A stretch of 64,000 bases of DNA from CAWIJJ01 sp963836405 (GCA_963836405.1 CAWIJL010000003.1:505259-569258), one strand, 5' to 3'; shown: positions 26,321 to 35,186, counted from the first letter of the stretch. Numbers and translations: made by a program. The notes: a model not told the origin generated them from the sequence alone.

Positions 26321-27430
26321 CTATCCCGCCTTCCGCAGTGCCCGCGCGTCGCCCGCCAGCTTTTGCTGGTATTCGGCAATCAACACCATCACCGAATATT
26401 CCTCGGGCCGCAAGCCGAGCCCCTTGTATGCCGCGTTCTGGGCTTCTCCCTCGGTCATCGCCGGGAAGAGCGTGCCTTCGGAATAGGCATCGAGGATCGC
26501 CGGGTGGATGTAGTATTTGCGGCACGTGGCCGGACGGTTGCCCAGCCTCTTGGCCACGCTTTTTACTGCCGCCACGATGACGCGCTTGCTCTCCGTTTCA
26601 TTGCCGGACGGACCGGCCTCGAACAGTTCCCGCGCCGCCAGCAGCGTGCCCGCCCAGGTGCGGAAATCCTTGGCTGTGAAGTCCTGGCCGCACAGGCTTC
26701 GGATGTATTGGTTCACATCCGAAGAGTCCACGCGGCAAACCTCGCCCGCCCCGTTGACGTACTGGAACAGTTCGTAGCCGGGCAGTTCCTGGCACTGCTT
26801 TACGATGTTCGCCAGGCGCCGATCGGTCAGTTCCACCGTGTGGTCCTTCCCGCTCTTGCCCCGGAAATGGAACAGCAGGCGGGCGCCTTCGATGCGCACG
26901 TGCCGTCCGCGCATGGTGGTCAGTCCGAAGGATTCGTTTTCCCGCGCGTACTCGTCGTTGCCCACGCGGATGTAGGTGGTCTCGAGCAGCCTCACCACTG
27001 CCGCCAGCACTTTTTCCTTCGTCAGCCCGCGCCGCTCCAGATCCTGACGCACGCGCTGCCGGATCACCGCCAGTACCGTGCCGAACGCGATCATGCGGCT
27101 GAATTTGGCCTGGTCGCGCGTGGCGCGATACTGCGGATGATACCGGTATTGTTTCCGGCCCTTCGCGTCCCACCCAACCGCCTGCAAATGGCCGTGCGGA
27201 GAAGGGCAGATCCAGACCCGCTCCCACGCCGGCGGGATAACCAGGGACTTAATGCGCTCCAGGTGCCTGGTGTCCTTGAGCGGCTTACCATCGGTGCCCA
27301 GATAGCGGAACGACTTGCCGCAGCGTATCCTTCGGATGCACGGTCCCGCGCCGCTGACGTAGCGGAGCCCCGCCTCCCGCGCCGAATCCAGCGGATCGGA
27401 AGAAAACATACCGTTGCCGTCAGAGTGCAA
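26321..27430 (-). CDS. DNA topoisomerase IB (poxvirus/eukaryote-like)
   Basis: 369 residues. Relaxes supercoils through a transient 3'-phosphotyrosyl link. Visible are VIPPAWERVWICPSPHGHLQA, the conserved VRVGND-type block YIRVGNDEYARENESFG, GKDHTVELTDRRL, KDFRTWAGTLLAA with catalytic Arg/Lys, and the nucleophile Tyr in RKYYIHPAI. It is a stand-alone bacterial type IB enzyme of usual size. moaA ends 21 nt upstream on the same strand, so it may be the last gene of a nadA-moaA-topoisomerase unit. Confidence 0.93.
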   Translation of the reverse strand: MHSDGNGMFSSDPLDSAREAGLRYVSGAGPCIRRIRCGKSFRYLGTDGKPLKDTRHLERIKSLVIPPAWERVWICPSPHGHLQAVGWDAKGRKQYRYHPQYRATRDQAKFSRMIAFGTVLAVIRQRVRQDLERRGLTKEKVLAAVVRLLETTYIRVGNDEYARENESFGLTTMRGRHVRIEGARLLFHFRGKSGKDHTVELTDRRLANIVKQCQELPGYELFQYVNGAGEVCRVDSSDVNQYIRSLCGQDFTAKDFRTWAGTLLAARELFEAGPSGNETESKRVIVAAVKSVAKRLGNRPATCRKYYIHPAILDAYSEGTLFPAMTEGEAQNAAYKGLGLRPEEYSVMVLIAEYQQKLAGDARALRKAG

Positions 27431-27451
27431 CTGGATGGCCAGCGTGCGGAA

Positions 27452-28447
27452 TCAACCGCCGATCGAGTACATCGGCCGTGGCGGCGCCACGAACTTCTGG
27501 CTGTTGATTTCGTGCCCCGCCCATTTCCCCGCGATGTTCCGCCTCACCAATGCCGCGATCTGTTCGTCGCTCGCCCCGGACCTCATCAGCGCCTTCACGT
27601 CGTCTTCTTCCACCGCGAACAGGCAGTAGCGCAGCTTGCCGTCCGCCGTCAGCCTGACCCGGTTGCAGTTCAAACAGAAGGGCCGGCTCACCGAGGCGAT
27701 GAATCCTACCCGGCCGACGCCGTCGGCAAACGCGTATTCGGCGGCCGGCGCCCGCGGGTCCGGGTCCGGCACCGCTTCGAGCGGCCCCACCTCACGCGTC
27801 AAAATCTCGATCATCTGGTCCGCCAGCAGAACCTTGCTCCGGTCCCACAGGTTCTGCGCATCCAGCGGCATGAATTCGATGTAGCGAACTTCGAAGCCGT
27901 TCTCCCGCGCATAGCGTGCCAGCGGGGCAATGTCCGGCTCCACCAGGTTCTTCACCGCCACCGCGTTCAGCTTCACCTTGTAGCCCAGCCGGCGCGCCTC
28001 GTCGATGCCCGCCAGCACTTTCGGCAGATCGTCCCGCCGCGTAATCGTGAAGAAACGGTCGCGGTCCAGCGTGTCCAGATGCACGTTAATGCGCCGCAAG
28101 CCGGCTTCGTAGAGTGGCCGGGCGAGTTCCGCCAGCAGCACTCCATTGGTGGTCAGCGCCAGGTCGTTGATCCCGGGAAGTGCGGCCAGCCGCCGGACCA
28201 GCACCGGCAAATCCCGCCGCAGCAGAGGTTCGCCGCCCGTCAGCCGCAGCTTGTTGATCCCCAGCGTCACCGCCACCCGCGCGAATCGCTCGATCTCCTC
28301 AAAATCCAAAATCTCGCGCCGGCTCGCGAACTTCACGCCAGTCTCCGGCATGCAGTAAAAGCAGCGGATGTTGCAACGGTCCGTGACGCTGATCCGCAGG
28401 TTGTCGTGCACCCGTCCGAAGGAATCGATGAGAGGTGACAGCGCCAT
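27452..28447 (-). CDS. moaA: GTP 3',8-cyclase MoaA
   Basis: Radical SAM enzyme for the first step of molybdopterin synthesis. 331 residues. The N-terminal cluster is Cys25-x3-Cys29-x2-Cys32 (CNIRCFYCMP); LRLTGGEPLLR binds SAM; the C-terminal cluster is FCLNCNRVRLTADGKLRYC; the protein ends in the Gly-Gly tail (MYSIGG) needed for catalysis. The ATG follows the nadA TAA without a gap. The two Fe-S enzymes are probably coupled. Confidence 0.97.
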   Translation of the reverse strand: MALSPLIDSFGRVHDNLRISVTDRCNIRCFYCMPETGVKFASRREILDFEEIERFARVAVTLGINKLRLTGGEPLLRRDLPVLVRRLAALPGINDLALTTNGVLLAELARPLYEAGLRRINVHLDTLDRDRFFTITRRDDLPKVLAGIDEARRLGYKVKLNAVAVKNLVEPDIAPLARYARENGFEVRYIEFMPLDAQNLWDRSKVLLADQMIEILTREVGPLEAVPDPDPRAPAAEYAFADGVGRVGFIASVSRPFCLNCNRVRLTADGKLRYCLFAVEEDDVKALMRSGASDEQIAALVRRNIAGKWAGHEINSQKFVAPPRPMYSIGG

Positions 28448-29377
28448 TTACTTAACAGCCAGCATGCGCTCGATGGGCACCACCGCGCGCCGCATCAGCT
28501 CCGCATCCAGCTCCACCCGCGGCTCCAGGCTCAGCAGGCAGTCGCGCAGCTTCTCGAGCGTGTTGAGTTTCATGTACGGGCATTCGCTGCAATTGCAGTT
28601 CTCGTTGGCCACGTAATAGAATTTCTTACCCGGCGCCACGCGGGTCAGCGAGTAGTTGACCCCGCTCTCCGTCATCACGATGAACTCCTGCGCCGGCGAC
28701 TTGCCGCAGTGCTCGATGATGGCCGACGTCGATCCGATGAAGTCCGCCATCGCCAGCACGGACTCCGGGCATTCCGGATGCGCCACCACTTCCGCATTCG
28801 GATGCAGGGCCATCGCCTCCGCCACACGGCGCGCGGGGAAGGTGGCATGCACGATGCAGGCCCCCTGCCAGATCTTCATGTTCTCGCGGCCCGACTCCCG
28901 TTGCACGTAGTTGCCCAGGTTCACGTCCGGCAGGAACAGAATCGGTCTCTCGGGCGGAATCGAGTTCACGATCTTCACCGCGTTGCGCGACGTGCACACG
29001 ATGTCGCTTTCCGCCTTCACTTCAATCGAGGTGTTGATGTAGCTCACCACCGCGTAATCCGGATGCGTGCGCTTGAACTCGCGGATCGGCTCCACCGGGC
29101 AGCTCTCCACCAGGCTGCAACTCGCGTTCTTGTCCGGCACTACCACGATCCGGTCCGGATTGAGCGCCTTGGCGGTCTCGGCCATGAACCAGACGCCGCA
29201 GAACGCGATCACGTCGCCCGAGAATTCCCGCGCCTTCCGCGCCAGTTCCAGACTGTCGCCGATCACATCCGCCAGCGCCTGAATCTCGGCCTCCTGGTAG
29301 TGGTGCGCCAGCAGAATCGCCTTGCGCTGCTTTTTGAGCTCCAGAATCTCTTCGGAAATAGTCGGTGCCGCGTACAT
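28448..29377 (-). CDS. nadA: Quinolinate synthase NadA
   Basis: 4Fe-4S enzyme that condenses iminoaspartate with dihydroxyacetone phosphate for NAD synthesis. 309 residues. It has AILLAHHYQEAEIQALAD, FCGVWFMAETAKAL, DKNASCSLVESCP, VVSYINTSIEVKAESD, AHPECPESVLAMAD, VMTESGVNY and the late ENCNCSECPYMKLNTLEKL, containing the cluster cysteines. The start overlaps nothing; it is divergent from the radical SAM gene by 44 bp. No nadB or nadC is visible nearby. Confidence 0.97.
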   Translation of the reverse strand: MYAAPTISEEILELKKQRKAILLAHHYQEAEIQALADVIGDSLELARKAREFSGDVIAFCGVWFMAETAKALNPDRIVVVPDKNASCSLVESCPVEPIREFKRTHPDYAVVSYINTSIEVKAESDIVCTSRNAVKIVNSIPPERPILFLPDVNLGNYVQRESGRENMKIWQGACIVHATFPARRVAEAMALHPNAEVVAHPECPESVLAMADFIGSTSAIIEHCGKSPAQEFIVMTESGVNYSLTRVAPGKKFYYVANENCNCSECPYMKLNTLEKLRDCLLSLEPRVELDAELMRRAVVPIERMLAVK

Positions 29378-29421
29378 GGAGGAGTTATCTTTATCCTACC
29401 AGACGCCCCCATAATGGAAGG

Positions 29422-30789
29422 ATGAGGGTTGTCCTCATCTCTACGTACGAATTGGGACGCCAGCCCTTCGGCCTCGCGTCTCCCGCCGCGTGGCTGCGCG
29501 CCGCCGGCCACGACGTCACCGCCGCCGACGTCTCGTGCAGCCCCATGCCGTGGACCGCCATCGGCATGGCGGACATGATCGCATTCTATCTGCCCATGCA
29601 CACCGCCACGCGGCTTTTCCTACGCCTGCTTGACCGTGTCCGCGTCGCCAACCCGCGCGCCCGCCTCTGCGCCTACGGGCTCTATGCCCCCCTGAACGAG
29701 TGCATGCTGCGGCGCGCCGGAGTGAACAGCATCGTCGGCGGCGAGTTTGAACCGGGCCTGGTCGAACTCGCGGACCGTCTGGATGGAAAGCCGGCCAACC
29801 CGCCGCCCGAGATCAACCTGGAACGGTTGCAATTCCTCACCCCGGACCGCGAAGGTCTTCCGCCGCTCGGCGCCTATGCCCGCCTGGTCGCCGGAGGCGA
29901 GACGCGGTGCGCCGGCTACACCGAAGCCTCCCGCGGCTGCAAGCACCTGTGCCGGCACTGCCCCGTGGTTCCTGTCTATCAGGGCGTTTTCCGTGTGGTG
30001 CAGCGCGACGTGGTGCTCGAGGACATCCGCCGCCAGGTCGCCGCCGGCGCCCAGCACATCACATTCGGCGACCCCGATTTCTTCAACGGGCCGTCGCACG
30101 CCATGCGCATCGTCGACGCGCTGCACGCCGAATGGCCCGTGCTCAGCTACGACGTCACCATCAAGGTGGAGCACCTGCTCAATCGCCGCGATCTGCTGCC
30201 CGCCCTCAAAGCCACCGGCTGCGCTTTCGTAACCACCGCGGTCGAATCGCTCGACGACTCGATTCTCGAAAAGTTCGCCAAGGGACACACGTGCGCCGGC
30301 TTTGAAGAAGCGCTCTCCCTCGCCCGCGCCGCCGGCCTCCCGCTCTCCCCGACGTTCATCCCCTTCACCCCGTGGACCACTCGCGCAAGCTACGTCGATT
30401 TTCTGCGCCGGATCGCCGCGCTCGATCTCCTCCACCACGTGGCGCCGATTCAACTCGCCATCCGCCTGCTGATTCCCGAAGGCTCGCTGCTCCTGGAACT
30501 CTCCGAAGTGCGCGCCCTGATTCAGCCCTACGACCCACGCGCCTTGGTCTACCCCTGGGAGAACCCGGACCCCGCAATGGATGCGCTTTGCCGGCAAATT
30601 CAGGGCATCATCCGCCGCGGCGAACAGCGGCGCCTCGCCCGCGCCGAAATCTTCCGCCGCATCTGGGACGCAGCCGGCGCCGGCGAATTCCCCGACCTTC
30701 CTCTGGCTGCCCGCGCCACGATCCCCTACCTCACCGAGCCCTGGTACTGTTGAGCCGAGCCCACCGAAGAGCAGTTAGCTCTTGTGTGA
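29422..30789 (+). CDS. Radical SAM protein with a probable selenocysteine in a C-U-A-E-P tail
   Basis: The ordinary frame runs 443 residues and ends ...EPWYC at TGA 30751. The next codons read Ala-Glu-Pro and then eight more residues to TGA 30787. So the tail is C443-U444-A445-E446-P447, matching the tail that names a CUAEP/CCAEP-tail radical SAM (seleno)protein family, as I recall NCBI usage. A hairpin in the correct SECIS position follows. The N-terminus looks like a B12-binding-type domain (VVLISTYELGRQPFG); the cluster is Cys173-x3-Cys177-x2-Cys180 (GCKHLCRHC); FGDPDFFNG and TAVESLDDSILEKFAKGH fit the B12-radical SAM barrel. The product is about 455 residues. The start at 29422 gives the typical opening; it is divergent from nadA. 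The substrate is unknown. Confidence 0.78.
30762..30788 (+). promoter_or_regulatory. SECIS-like hairpin after the in-frame UGA
   Basis: AAGAGC (30767-30772) pairs perfectly with GCTCTT (30778-30783) around loop AGTTA; a 2x2 internal loop then separates an outer CAC/GTG stem (30762-30764 with 30786-30788). The apical loop starts about 20 nt after the UGA and has G at its second position, as bacterial SECIS models require. It overlaps the coding tail, as bacterial SECIS elements do. Confidence 0.65.
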
Positions 30790-30936
30790 TCCTCGCAACC
30801 ACTCGACTTCTCCCGCCCGCCTGCTCGCGACCTGGCACAGCGCGCTCGGCCTGCCGGTGTGCCCGGTGGGCATCAGAGGATCTTCAACTCATATCTGAAA
30901 ATCTGCGACGCCTCCGGTATCACGGGATCTCCCGAT

Positions 30937-31467
30937 TTACTCGGCCAGCAATTTCAGAATCCGATTCCGCAAGGCCTCTTCGCCGGTCCAACCCACCTCG
31001 ACAAAACAGGTTCGGCCACGGCGGTCGAGTAGCACAATCGTCGGAACGTACATCGGTCTGTCTGCCGGATGAGAGAGAAAGGTGGCCACAACGCCTCGCG
31101 GCACCGTACCGAACGGGAAAGTCAGGCCGTGCTCACGCATATAGTCCTTCAAGGGCGCCGCCGATTCCACGTTGAGAGCGATGGCGATCGGGTGAAATCC
31201 TTTTGGGCCAAGTTCTTGATACAGCCTCTGTATGCCGGCGGACGCCAATTTGCAGGTCGGACAGACGGTCGTCATGAAGTCAAGAAGGACCACGCCTCCG
31301 TGCATCTGGTGGACCTTCAAAGCCTTCCCATCTGCGGTTTGCACTTCGAGCGTGGGACTGGCCTTTCGCTCGTTCGGCGGCCCGGCCGGTTGCTGTGCGA
31401 TCGTCGGCACGGTCGGGAGCGCAAATGCGAGGCAGCAAATCAGAATCGATTTCGTTCTGGAATTCAT
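30937..31467 (-). CDS. Exported TlpA-like thioredoxin-fold protein
   Basis: 176 residues with a signal peptide (MNSRTKSILICCLAFALPTV, cleaved near IAQQ). The thioredoxin fold has VVLLDFMTTVCPTCKLASAG with redox pair CPTC, and the cis-Pro segment MYVPTIVLLDRRGR. TlpA/ResA-type proteins reduce disulfides in the periplasm or serve cytochrome and metal-centre maturation. The Met at 31467 is preferred because GGGGAGAAG lies just upstream and the signal starts there. It opens a redox and metal gene block, divergent from the MauE-like gene. Confidence 0.85.
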   Translation of the reverse strand: MNSRTKSILICCLAFALPTVPTIAQQPAGPPNERKASPTLEVQTADGKALKVHQMHGGVVLLDFMTTVCPTCKLASAGIQRLYQELGPKGFHPIAIALNVESAAPLKDYMREHGLTFPFGTVPRGVVATFLSHPADRPMYVPTIVLLDRRGRTCFVEVGWTGEEALRNRILKLLAE

Positions 31468-31709
31468 CAGGTCTTCTCCCCGCTCGGCGGCCGCGTTCGC
31501 GCCAGTGACAAGCACGCCGTCCAGGCACTTCTGAAAGCGGATGGGCGGCAGAACCTCTCTTCCCGAAGCCTATCCCGCCCGAGCCCGATCGTGCATGCCG
31601 GCTCCATTGTGCGATACTGATAGGTGCAAGTAACACTTATACTACTCTTACTCCTAGCCAACGGTCAAGTGCCGGACGGCGGAAGCAGAAAGGATCCGGT
31701 CGGCGGACC

Positions 31710-32669
31710 ATGAGCACAGTCCAGGATGTTGGGGCGACGGCGGAATCCGTTAACATCCGGTCGCGATTCAAAGCGACCAGTAGTGCTGTCGCTGCCGCAT
31801 TTCTGAGCCTGGCATTTCTCGCGTCAGTCATCTGGAAGATGACGGACTTGAGTGGAACGGCTGAGCGAGTGGTCCAGTTGCTCATGCCCGTTTCTCTGAG
31901 CCTGCCGATCGCCATCGCTGCGGCTGTCGCCGAAACCCTCACCGGCGTGTTGTTGCTCGTTCCGCGTTACCGGCGCTGGGGAGCCTGGCTGGCGGCTGCC
32001 ATGCTCTTCGCGTTCATGATCTATTTCGCCGTCTTCTATGACCGCCTTCTCGGTGAAGACTGCAGCTGCTTCCCCTGGGTCGAACGGGTCGTTGGCCCTG
32101 CCTTCTTCGTGGGCGATGCAGTCATGCTGGTCCTCGCCCTGGTTGCAGGCTGGTGGTCGCGAAGGGCCCAAGGACTGCGTCAGGCCACGCTGATTCTCCT
32201 ACTGGTCGGCCTCGCCGCCGCCTGTTCGTATGGCCTCTCCTCCGTGCAGCGCGGCGGTGCCGGCGTTCCGGAAACCGCGCTCGTCGACGGCCGGCCTTTG
32301 GCATTGCGACAGGGCCGCGTCCTTCTGTATTTCTTCGACCCCGAGTGTATGCACTGCTACGCGGTAGCTCAGAAGATGTCGAGCCAGAACTGGGGTGCCA
32401 CGCATGTCGTAGCCCTCGCAACGGCGGAGCAGCGCTTCGCTCAGGCATTCCTCCAGGACACGGGACTCCACGCCGGCATCTCCCCGGATGCCGCTGCTCT
32501 CCGGAAGACCTTCGCCTTCACCGACCCCCCCTATGCCGTCGCGCTCGAACGCGGCAGAGTTGTCGCGACTTTCAATTCCGGCCAACTCGAACTTGAAAGC
32601 TATTACCAGAAGCTGAGGCAGCTCGGCCACATTGCAAGCGGCCCTCCAGAGAAAGAGAATCCCAGATGA
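31710..32669 (+). CDS. MauE/DoxX-like membrane protein fused to a thioredoxin-like domain
   Basis: 319 residues. Residues about 25-160 form four membrane helices of MauE type, with the periplasmic DCSCF motif (EDCSCFPWVERVVG) typical of the group. After a fifth helix (about 163-180) comes a thioredoxin-like domain with CMHC (YFFDPECMHCYAVAQKM). MauE-family proteins pass reducing power across the membrane, similar to DsbD/VKOR, often for a dedicated periplasmic enzyme. The fusion suggests a self-contained transmembrane thiol relay. Its stop overlaps a tiny ORF at 32666 (ATGA). Confidence 0.8.
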   Translation: MSTVQDVGATAESVNIRSRFKATSSAVAAAFLSLAFLASVIWKMTDLSGTAERVVQLLMPVSLSLPIAIAAAVAETLTGVLLLVPRYRRWGAWLAAAMLFAFMIYFAVFYDRLLGEDCSCFPWVERVVGPAFFVGDAVMLVLALVAGWWSRRAQGLRQATLILLLVGLAAACSYGLSSVQRGGAGVPETALVDGRPLALRQGRVLLYFFDPECMHCYAVAQKMSSQNWGATHVVALATAEQRFAQAFLQDTGLHAGISPDAAALRKTFAFTDPPYAVALERGRVVATFNSGQLELESYYQKLRQLGHIASGPPEKENPR

Positions 32670-32743
32670 GTCGTCGCAAAACACTTGTCGCGATCGAATC
32701 CGAACCGCCGCTGGCGGCCGAAGGGCTTTGGGTGCCCGGATGA
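32666..32743 (+). CDS. Possible 25-residue translational-coupling ORF
   Basis: An ATG overlaps the stop of the MauE-thioredoxin gene (ATGA), and this ORF's own TGA overlaps the ATG of the MBL gene (ATGA again). It encodes MSRRKTLVAIESEPPLAAEG followed by LWVPG. It resembles nothing known to me; it may merely carry ribosomes from one gene to the next, or be chance. Confidence 0.25.
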   Translation: MSRRKTLVAIESEPPLAAEGLWVPG

Positions 32744-33579
32744 TCCAGCGGTTGCGCGTCACCGTTTTAGCGGACAACTCGGTAGCCGCCCCGGATCTCC
32801 TTGCCGAGCTCGGGTTCTCGGTGCTAATCGAAGCGGACCACCGGCGCATTCTCTTCGACACGGGCCAAGGTAGGGTACTCCGGGCAAACGCGGAAGCCCT
32901 GGGGGTCAGCCTCTCCGCTCTCGACGCTGTCGTGCTGAGCCACGGCCACTTCGACCATACCGGTGGGTTGGGGTGTCTGCTCGAGTGTGACGCCCCCGCG
33001 GCGATCTTCCTCCACCCCGCCGCGCTGCAGCCCAAATACGCAAAGGCCGGCAACCCGCCGCATCGTCCGATTGGAATGCCGGAGCATTCGCGCCGCGCCC
33101 TCGACCGTGTCTGGAACCGAATCGTCTGGACCCAGGCCGCTATGGAGGTCGTTCCCGGTGTCTGGTGTACGGGCGAAATCCCGCGGCTTGCGCCGGATCC
33201 GGGAACTGCAACGGCGTTCTTCTGCGATGCAGACTGCACGAAACCCGACCTGATCCCCGACGATCAAGCGCTCTTCATCGAGACCCGGGATGGTCTGGTG
33301 GCGATTACGGGCTGTGCACACTCCGGCGTGGTCGACACGCTGGACCGGATCGGAACGTTGACGGGACAATCCGGGATCCTCGCGCTCATCGGAGGATTCC
33401 ATCTCAGCCGTGCTTCACTCCAGCAACTCGAGGAGTGTGCGAATGCAATCGAGTGCCGGCAGTGCCGGTTGCTGGCTCCCTGCCATTGCACCGGAATGTC
33501 CGCGCATGCCTGGTTGAGGGCCCGCTTCCATTCACTGGTGCAGGATGTGGAGGTGGGGGCCAGATTGTTACTCTGCTAG
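32740..33579 (+). CDS. MBL-fold metallohydrolase (dihydropterin-phosphate synthase-like subgroup)
   Basis: 279 residues with the metallo-beta-lactamase metal site LSHGHFDHTGGL, a later ITGCAHSGVVDTLDRIG and the C-terminal PCHCTG, a combination typical of the archaeal MJ0301-like/7,8-dihydropterin-6-methyl family of MBL proteins. No signal peptide, so probably cytoplasmic. Members are often found with metal or one-carbon genes; exact substrate unknown. The ATG at 32740 is chosen because the fold starts there (RLRVTVLADN). Confidence 0.85.
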   Translation: MIQRLRVTVLADNSVAAPDLLAELGFSVLIEADHRRILFDTGQGRVLRANAEALGVSLSALDAVVLSHGHFDHTGGLGCLLECDAPAAIFLHPAALQPKYAKAGNPPHRPIGMPEHSRRALDRVWNRIVWTQAAMEVVPGVWCTGEIPRLAPDPGTATAFFCDADCTKPDLIPDDQALFIETRDGLVAITGCAHSGVVDTLDRIGTLTGQSGILALIGGFHLSRASLQQLEECANAIECRQCRLLAPCHCTGMSAHAWLRARFHSLVQDVEVGARLLLC

Positions 33580-33617
33580 CGATGAGCAGACCGCGGGAAG
33601 AAACAGGGGCACAACAA

Positions 33618-34130
33618 ATGTCAGGGCAAATCAGAATCGAGATAATCGGCGCGATCCAAACACCGTTTCGGGAGCCGGCCGGATGCCCGATCCAGCCGTC
33701 ACGGTCTGGCGGCGTCGAAGGTTGGGTGCGGCTCGAACCCCGTTTTCGAGAGGGTCTAAAAGATATCGCGGGGTTCGAGCGCATCTGGTTGGTCTATTGG
33801 CTGCACAAGGCGCCCGAGCCTGGCCTGCTGGTCACGCCCTTTCTCGACCACCACCAGCACGGACTGTTCGCCACGCGCGCACCAGCGCGCCCGTCCTCCA
33901 TTGGTTTCTCGGCCGTCAGACTCCTCGGGGTCCACGATAACGTCCTCCACGTTGCCGACGTAGACATGGTGGACGGAACACCGCTGCTCGACGTCAAGCC
34001 CTACGTCCCCGAGTTCGATTGCTATCCAAACAGTAAGGCCGGATGGTTCGACGAATCGGATTCCAGGCGATGTACGGCAGACGATCGCTTCGGATGCACG
34101 TCCCCGGACACGGGACCTGCCCATCGTTGA
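33618..34130 (+). CDS. TrmO/TsaA-like SAM-dependent methyltransferase family protein
   Basis: 170 residues. The TrmO/YaeB family normally N-methylates t6A37 in tRNA-Thr. Visible are IEIIGAIQTPFREPAGCPIQ, GLKDIAGFERIWLVYWLHKA, FATRAPARPSSIGFSAVRLLG and LDVKPYVPEFD, all family hallmarks in order. This short, stand-alone type is found near metal-resistance genes and may modify something other than tRNA (inference). AGGGG sits 8 nt before the Met at 33618; a start at 33582 is also possible. It runs in the same frame as the next gene, separated by one TGA and 9 nt. Confidence 0.82.
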   Translation: MSGQIRIEIIGAIQTPFREPAGCPIQPSRSGGVEGWVRLEPRFREGLKDIAGFERIWLVYWLHKAPEPGLLVTPFLDHHQHGLFATRAPARPSSIGFSAVRLLGVHDNVLHVADVDMVDGTPLLDVKPYVPEFDCYPNSKAGWFDESDSRRCTADDRFGCTSPDTGPAHR

Positions 34131-34139
34131 GACCACTCG

Positions 34140-35159
34140 ATGCCCCACGTTCTGCTCGAAACCCTCATGATCACCGGCTTTGTTGCCGCCATGATGCTGG
34201 TGATCGAATACCTGAACGTCGCCAGCCGCGGCGCTTGGCGGCACTGGCTCGAGCGCGGCCGCCTGAGCCGGTATGCGCTGGCGTCTCTGCTTGGCGCGAC
34301 TCCGGGTTGCCTGGGCGCTTTCACCGTTGTGACCATGTATTCCCACGGCGCGGCTTCCTTCGGCGCGGTTGTCGCGGCTATGATCGCGACCAGCGGTGAC
34401 GAAGCATTCGTGATGTTCGCGCTCATCCCGAAGACCGCTCTGGCGCTTACCGCTCTGCTCGTCGCGTTTGCTCTTGTGGCCGGAGCGGCCGTGGACTACT
34501 TCCTGGGCAAGTGGCCGCAAACATGGCCTCCCTGCACGGCGCTCCTTCTTCACGACGACGAACAGCCCTTCGCACTCTCGGCCGCCGGCGTCCTGGCGCA
34601 ATGGAAGCAGTGTTCCGCGGCGCGAGGCATTCTGGCAGCCTCCCTCCTGCTCTTTGCGGCGGCAATTTCGGCAGGGCTGATCGGACCGCCCGGTTGGAAC
34701 TGGGTGCGGGTCACGCTGCTCCTGGTTGCGGCGGCGTCGCTCTTTGTCGTGGCAACCGTGCCGAATCACTTTCTCGAAGAGCATCTTTGGCGGCACGTTG
34801 CCCGCAAGCACGTACCCCGGGTTTTCCTTTGGACCCTCGGTGCGTTAGCCGTGAGCGGGCCGATCGAGCGGCTCCTCGAGATGGGCGGGAGCGAGTATCG
34901 GAGCAACTGGCTTCTGCTCGTAATGGCGTGTCTGATCGGGTTGATTCCGGAGTCCGGTCCCCACCTCATCTTTGTCACGCTCTACGCCCAGCATTCGGTT
35001 CCCTTTGGCGTTCTCCTCGCAAGCTCGATCGTCCAGGATGGGCACGGAATGCTTCCGATGCTGGCGCATTCGCGGCGCGCCTTCCTGGCCGTCAAAGGGA
35101 TCAACCTTTTCGTCGGCCTCGGTGCGGGTGCGGCTGCTCTGGGTCTCGGATTTCAATGA
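34140..35159 (+). CDS. ArsP_2-type putative heavy-metal exporter (10 TM)
   Basis: 339 residues with about ten membrane helices and an internal duplication. The first half has LLGATPGCLGAFTVV; the second half repeats it as GLIPESGPHLIFVTLYA with the later QDGHGMLPMLAHSRRAF. This fits the family annotated as putative manganese or arsenic efflux protein (PF11449). The long cytoplasmic loop (about residues 125-165) carries His/Cys residues (LHDDEQ, QWKQCSAARG). It is probably cotranscribed with the TrmO-like gene. Confidence 0.82.
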   Translation: MPHVLLETLMITGFVAAMMLVIEYLNVASRGAWRHWLERGRLSRYALASLLGATPGCLGAFTVVTMYSHGAASFGAVVAAMIATSGDEAFVMFALIPKTALALTALLVAFALVAGAAVDYFLGKWPQTWPPCTALLLHDDEQPFALSAAGVLAQWKQCSAARGILAASLLLFAAAISAGLIGPPGWNWVRVTLLLVAAASLFVVATVPNHFLEEHLWRHVARKHVPRVFLWTLGALAVSGPIERLLEMGGSEYRSNWLLLVMACLIGLIPESGPHLIFVTLYAQHSVPFGVLLASSIVQDGHGMLPMLAHSRRAFLAVKGINLFVGLGAGAAALGLGFQ

Positions 35160-35186
35160 CAACTCCGCACAGAAAGGAACATGTGA

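Noticed and set aside
30790..30936. Possible tRNA-Sec (selC) gene beside the selenoprotein
   Set aside because: No cloverleaf with the long acceptor and variable arms could be drawn; the gap shows only weak, unrelated hairpins.
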